A stretch of DNA of 7,609 nt from SLST01 sp964458555 (GTDB lineage: Bacteria; Spirochaetota; Spirochaetia; DSM-27196; SLST01), in the NCBI GenBank assembly GCA_964458555.1, contig CAYWJH010000133.1:1-7609 (forward strand), in the 5' to 3' direction. The notes below the pieces were generated by a model. That model searched no databases. It worked only from the letters and a program-made list of their open reading frames with translations, and was not told the DNA's origin. Shown here piece by piece: positions 6,030 to 7,609 of this stretch. A program made the position numbers and the translations under genes. Positions within the stretch are counted from its first letter, which is position 1. Each line of letters opens with the position of its first letter.

Positions 6030-6129
6030 NNNNNNNNNNNNNNNNNNNNNNNNNNNNNNNNNNNNNNNNNNNNNNNNNNNNNNNNNNNNNNNNNNNNNNN
6101 NNNNNNNNNNNNNNNNNNNNNNNNNNNNN
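6030..6129. other. Assembly gap, 100 N, between convergent genes
   Basis: This second run of exactly 100 N again lies between two converging genes. It removes the C-terminus of the KamA-like enzyme, including its expected PLP lysine, and the end of the hydrolase gene. The real length is unknown. A missing KamA tail of several dozen residues suggests the true gap may well exceed 100 bases. Confidence 0.98.
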
Positions 6130-7139
6130 CCCGTCACCCGCTTCAGCAGCCCGAAGAACCCGCGCTTGCGCTCGGAGGAGAGGCCCCAGTTGACCGGCAC
6201 GCTCTGGTAGCCTTCGTCGTATCCTTCGCCCTTCATCCGGTAGTCGAAGTAGCCCCAGCCCGCGTGGCGGTCGATCGCGGCGAGCATGTTGTTGTCCGGC
6301 TTCTCGAAGTCGAAGTGGTCGTCCTCGTTGAAGACGATGGGCTGACCGCGGTAGGTCGAAACCGCGCGGCACTCGTCGACCATCTCCCTGATCCGGTCGG
6401 GCTCGCTCACGCCGTTTCCGTGGACGAGCAGGAGGTCGCTCGCCTCCACGACGTTCGCCGGCGGGATCGCCCCGCCGCCCATGCTCGTACCCACGAGGAG
6501 CTTCCCGCCTGCGCGCGTGCGCACCCGCTCGATGAGCTCGTGGCAGCGGGCAGGCTTGATGATCTCGTGCTCGTAGCGAGGGACGTTGACCTCGTTCGCG
6601 ATCTCGACGATCACGTTCGCAAAGCCGCTCGCGGCGAGCCAGTCGGTCGCCGCGTCGACCGCTGCGATAACCGCAGATTCGTCGCGCAGCCGCTCGTCCT
6701 GGCCGAAGTAGAACAGGCCCACGATGACGACCATGCCCAGCCGGTCGGCCTCCGCGAGCACCCGCTCGAGGCGCGCCATGTAGGCGGGCCGCAGGCCGCC
6801 GTGCTCGTCGAAGGCGGTGTTCTCCCACGGTTGTTCCTTGCTGTACCCCTCCGGGCTGCCGCCCTGGAGGTTGACCGTGAAGGCGAGCAGGCCGTGATCG
6901 CGGTAGACGGGCAGCGCGGCGACGAATTCGTCCGTATTGCGGTCGGGGTCCCAGTCGCCGTCTGGATAGGCCCAACGTTCGCGCGTGCGCGGGTTCAGGT
7001 CGTCGAAGATAGCCTGCACCATCCGCGAGTTCATGAGCAGTCCCTCGACCCTGCGCCCCTCGTACTCGCGCCCCGCGTAGGTCCGCGTGCCGTTGATCAG
7101 GAAGTCCTCGCCGTCGATCGTCAGCTTCGTGTTGCCCAT
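6130..7139 (-). CDS. Clan GH-A-like glycoside hydrolase (TIM barrel), cytoplasmic (3' end in gap)
   Basis: On the minus strand from ATG 7139-7137, with a strong GAGGAGG ribosome binding site (7144-7150) 4 bases upstream, 336 residues are visible. The N-terminus has the DGEDFLINGTRTYAG pattern (9-23) common in family 5-like hydrolases. IVEIANEVN (177-185) puts an Asn-Glu pair (N182-E183) at the strand-4 acid/base position. PIVFNED (267-273) supplies E272 as the probable strand-7 nucleophile. LLVHGNG (237-243) fits strand 6. Spacing and order match the retaining clan GH-A fold. I cannot assign a numbered family, and the substrate is unknown. There is no signal peptide, so it should act inside the cell on imported oligosaccharides or glycosides, which is less usual for cellulase-like enzymes. 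A further start about 72 bases upstream is open but lacks a ribosome binding site. Confidence 0.75.
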
Positions 7140-7259
7140 GATACCTCCTCGCGCGATCGTACCATGGCGCCGCGCGGGGTGTCTGTGTCGACTCTTTTGC
7201 GGTATCTTCACCGTCGGTCCGCAGGCATCACCCCTACGGGCCCCGACCAGAGGAGATCA
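7140..7259. promoter_or_regulatory. 120-bp divergent region between hydrolase and ABC-F genes
   Basis: Both genes start outward from here, each with its own good ribosome binding site (GAGGAGG at 7144-7150 on the minus strand, AGGAGA at 7251-7256 on the plus strand). The only promoter-like piece I can point to is a TATCTT -10 candidate at 7203-7208 for the ABC-F gene, without a proper -35. No large dyad is seen. Confidence 0.35.
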
Positions 7260-7609
7260 ATGATAACAGCATCGAATATCACGCTGCAGTTCGGAGAGCG
7301 GGTGCTCTTCAAGGACGTGAACATCAAGTTCACTCCGGGCAACTGCTACGGCGTCATCGGGGCGAACGGCGCCGGAAAATCGACCTTCCTCAGGATCCTC
7401 TCCGGCGAGATCGACCCGGACGAGGGCGAGATCATCGTCTCTCCCGGCGAACGGGTCGCCGTCCTCAGGCAGGACCAGTTCCAGTTCGAGGAGCTGAGCG
7501 TCGTGAACACGATCATCCTCGGCCACGAGCAGCTCTACCGGACGATGGTCGAGAAGGACGAGATCTACGCGAAGAGCGATTTCAGCGAGGCCGACGGGAT
7601 GCGCGCGGC
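7260..7609 (+). CDS. ybiT: ABC-F family ATPase, YbiT group (5' part only)
   Basis: ATG 7260 follows AGGAGA (7251-7256) at 3 bases, and the frame is open to the window edge, with 116 visible residues. This is the start of the first ATPase domain of an ABC-F protein. ITASNITLQFGERVLFKDV is the usual opening strand. GANGAGKS (34-41) is the Walker A loop. LRQDQFQFEE is the Q-loop region in the form characteristic of YbiT-type proteins, and the stretch ending in SEADG also follows E. coli YbiT closely. ABC-F proteins have two ATPase domains and no membrane part, and work on the ribosome. YbiT is thought to rescue or tune stalled translation and is not a classical resistance protein. The signature and Walker B motifs, the linker and the second domain are outside the window. 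Confidence 0.9.
   Translation, partial: MITASNITLQFGERVLFKDVNIKFTPGNCYGVIGANGAGKSTFLRILSGEIDPDEGEIIVSPGERVAVLRQDQFQFEELSVVNTIILGHEQLYRTMVEKDEIYAKSDFSEADGMRA

Noticed and set aside
5158..6210. A full-length 350-residue KamA read straight through the N run
   Set aside because: The residues after the gap are the complement of the hydrolase gene and do not resemble a KamA C-terminus. The gap length is arbitrary.

Overview
The window is strongly GC-rich bacterial DNA with mostly G/C third codon positions. It reads as a short-read metagenome or draft scaffold, because it contains two runs of exactly 100 N (3210-3309 and 6030-6129). A secreted beta-barrel-like protein at the left edge points to a Gram-negative, outer-membrane-bearing host. 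The gene mix (a URO-D-like methyltransferase, a KamA-family enzyme, an AraC regulator and a YbiT-type ABC-F) would fit a GC-rich spirochaete or similar free-living Gram-negative. That lineage is a guess, and no marker gene settles it.

Layout, left to right. A partial outer-membrane-type protein gene runs leftward (1-653). It diverges, across a 365-bp non-coding region crowded with short repeats, from a complete membrane fatty acid desaturase (1019-2110). A GC-rich hairpin follows, then a URO-D superfamily gene (2191 into the first gap). This gene has a His-x-Cys...Cys pattern, as in zinc-dependent corrinoid methyltransferases, and is not a haem-pathway HemE. It converges on an AraC-family regulator (minus strand, start near 4078) whose 3' end is also lost in the gap. 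The regulator diverges from a two-gene unit with a 4-base overlap: a zeta-crystallin-type quinone oxidoreductase (4199-5161) and a KamA-family radical SAM enzyme (5158 into the second gap). That gap begins at the codon before the expected PLP lysine. A clan GH-A-like hydrolase without signal peptide (minus strand, start 7139) converges on KamA and diverges from the 5' part of an ABC-F ATPase of the YbiT group (7260 to the window edge).

The genes do not form one obvious pathway, and most of the window is ordinary housekeeping or accessory metabolism. No phage, transposon, CRISPR or defence genes are visible. The least ordinary signals are non-coding: an 18-bp exact repeat shared by the upstream regions of the desaturase and of the AraC/oxidoreductase pair, a 16-bp perfect dyad next to the oxidoreductase ribosome binding site, a leader hairpin that would cover the ribosome binding site of the outer-membrane protein, and the placement of both assembly gaps between convergent gene ends. 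I do not see a clear new multi-gene system.
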